Source of the DNA: an uncultured Clostridia bacterium
GTDB taxonomy: Bacteria > Bacillota > Clostridia > TANB77 > CAG-508
Assembly: GCA_947628885.1 (NCBI GenBank)
Contig: CANRBO010000081.1
Coordinates: 1 to 5,143, forward strand
Reading direction: 5' to 3'
Length of the DNA: 5,143 nucleotides
A model generated the notes under the pieces. The model had not been told where the DNA came from. It ran no database searches and worked only from the letters and a program-made list of their open reading frames with translations. Below are positions 5,117 through 5,143 of the stretch, in pieces. Each line of letters opens with the position of its first letter. Position 1 is the first letter of the stretch. The translations under genes and the position numbers were made by a program.

Positions 5117-5143
5117 TTTGTTCTCCTTTTTTTCCTACTAAAA

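Overview
This window comes from a very AT-rich bacterial chromosome (about 70% A+T by eye). The genes use the standard code: Trp is TGG in enolase and TrhA, and YlmH ends at TGA. The gene set (YlmH, a Firmicutes-type ribosome-associated S4 protein; MtaB; a hemolysin-III-type TrhA) plus strong AGGAG-like ribosome binding sites points to a low-GC member of the Bacillota, probably an uncultured clostridial lineage. The lineage is an inference from composition and gene content; no phylogenetic marker was tested.

All five genes read leftward on the minus strand, so transcription order runs from right to left. ylmH (5116-4325) is followed by a 217-base gap, then eno (4106-2844). After a 306-base intergenic region comes mtaB (2537-1020), which overlaps trhA (1038-364) by 19 bases. 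After another 239-base gap comes the 5' end of alaS (124 to beyond position 1), which was recovered by translating the left edge. All five are housekeeping genes: ribosome quality control, glycolysis, tRNA modification, membrane homeostasis and tRNA charging. Only mtaB-trhA is clearly one transcriptional unit. eno, mtaB and alaS each have a sigma-A-like promoter upstream; the mtaB one (TTGAAA-17-TATAAT) is the best.

The unusual material lies in the gaps. Downstream of eno is a 41-base tandem repeat of nearly three copies (2682-2800). Relatives of this repeat occur in the trhA-alaS gap (about 261-306). The ylmH-eno gap holds a different, diverged tandem duplication of about 53 bases (4211-4313), bracketed by a perfect 10-base inverted repeat whose sequence also occurs in the trhA-alaS gap. 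The eno leader carries a 27-base imperfect palindrome just upstream of its ribosome binding site. Within proteins, MtaB has two lineage-type insertions, one a roughly 44-residue acidic, Asn-rich segment inside the TRAM domain. Enolase carries a substrate-loop variant reminiscent of archaeal enolases, and the AlaRS N-terminus is of the NDPSVLFTTAG type.

I see no mobile-element gene, CRISPR array, tRNA, rRNA, toxin-antitoxin or defence system. The window is mostly an ordinary housekeeping region; the intergenic repeat families and the MtaB insertion are the parts most worth following up.
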